17,034 bases of DNA from positions 1 through 17,034 of the forward strand of contig JADGJG010000532.1 of NCBI GenBank assembly GCA_027596195.1. Direction: 5' to 3'. The notes beneath the pieces are model-generated. The model searched no databases. It saw only the letters and a program-made list of their open reading frames with translations, and was not told the origin of the DNA. Position numbers and translations under genes: made by a program. Positions 17,015 through 17,034 of this stretch are shown piece after piece (within the stretch, counting starts at the first letter, position 1; every line of letters starts with the position of its first letter). This DNA comes from Podochytrium sp. JEL0797. Lineage: Eukaryota > Chytridiomycota > Chytridiomycetes > Chytridiales > Chytriomycetaceae.

Positions 17015-17034
17015 GGGGGGGGGGGGGGGGGGGG
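17015..17034. other. Poly(G) run at the window edge
   Basis: Twenty consecutive G end the window, three bases after the stop of copy B. This may be a real homopolymer or a sequencing or assembly edge artefact. Confidence 0.6.

Noticed and set aside
1..17034. tRNA genes, CRISPR arrays, transposases and viral genes
   Set aside because: I looked for B-box-like tRNA sequence, regularly spaced repeats and transposase or viral motifs, and saw none.

Overview
This window looks like nuclear DNA of a fungus. Genes are split by many short GT-AG introns (about 53-94 bp in the intact genes), intergenic gaps are small, and the products are eukaryotic housekeeping proteins. METTL14, CLASP and a large-family SAM methyltransferase together suggest an early-diverging, chytrid-like lineage; that placement is inference only.

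Layout, left to right. 1-643: a possible 3' gene end at the edge, then the leader of a ribosomal protein gene with a 5'-UTR 3' splice site. 644-1006: RPS20 (uS10). 1007-4141: about 3 kb without an intact gene. It holds the orphan C-terminal exon of an RBR ubiquitin ligase (1490-1702), a TATA-preceded segment that folds like a structured RNA (2081-2349), a decayed AFG1/LACE1-type ATPase start (2399-2660), and a C(UUCG)G hairpin plus CCAAT box ahead of H2A. 4142-4531: histone H2A. 4681-4911: orphan C-terminal tail of UTP23. 5043-6494: METTL14 (five exons). 6753-8498, minus strand: a dynamin-superfamily GTPase with two C-terminal membrane segments (four exons). 8525-9442: exosome subunit CSL4 (five exons); its ATG lies only 26 bp from the divergent GTPase ATG. 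9692-14159: CLASP-type microtubule regulator (nine exons, about 1326 aa). 14332-15753: a SAM-dependent methyltransferase (seven exons), followed at 15936-17011 by its tandem, decayed copy. The window ends in 20 G.

The intact genes are unrelated housekeeping functions: translation, chromatin, mRNA m6A methylation, RNA decay, membrane remodelling and microtubule control. They are not an operon-like cluster.

Two themes stand out. First, most long exons run from C-rich at their 5' end to G-rich at their 3' end on the coding strand, on both strands, and usually reset after an intron. Second, the window holds at least four gene fragments or decayed copies (RBR, AFG1, UTP23, methyltransferase B) between intact genes. 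This implies rearrangement and decay, or assembly chimeras.

All exon boundaries were set by hand from splice motifs, reading phase and family resemblance. No search or transcript data were available.
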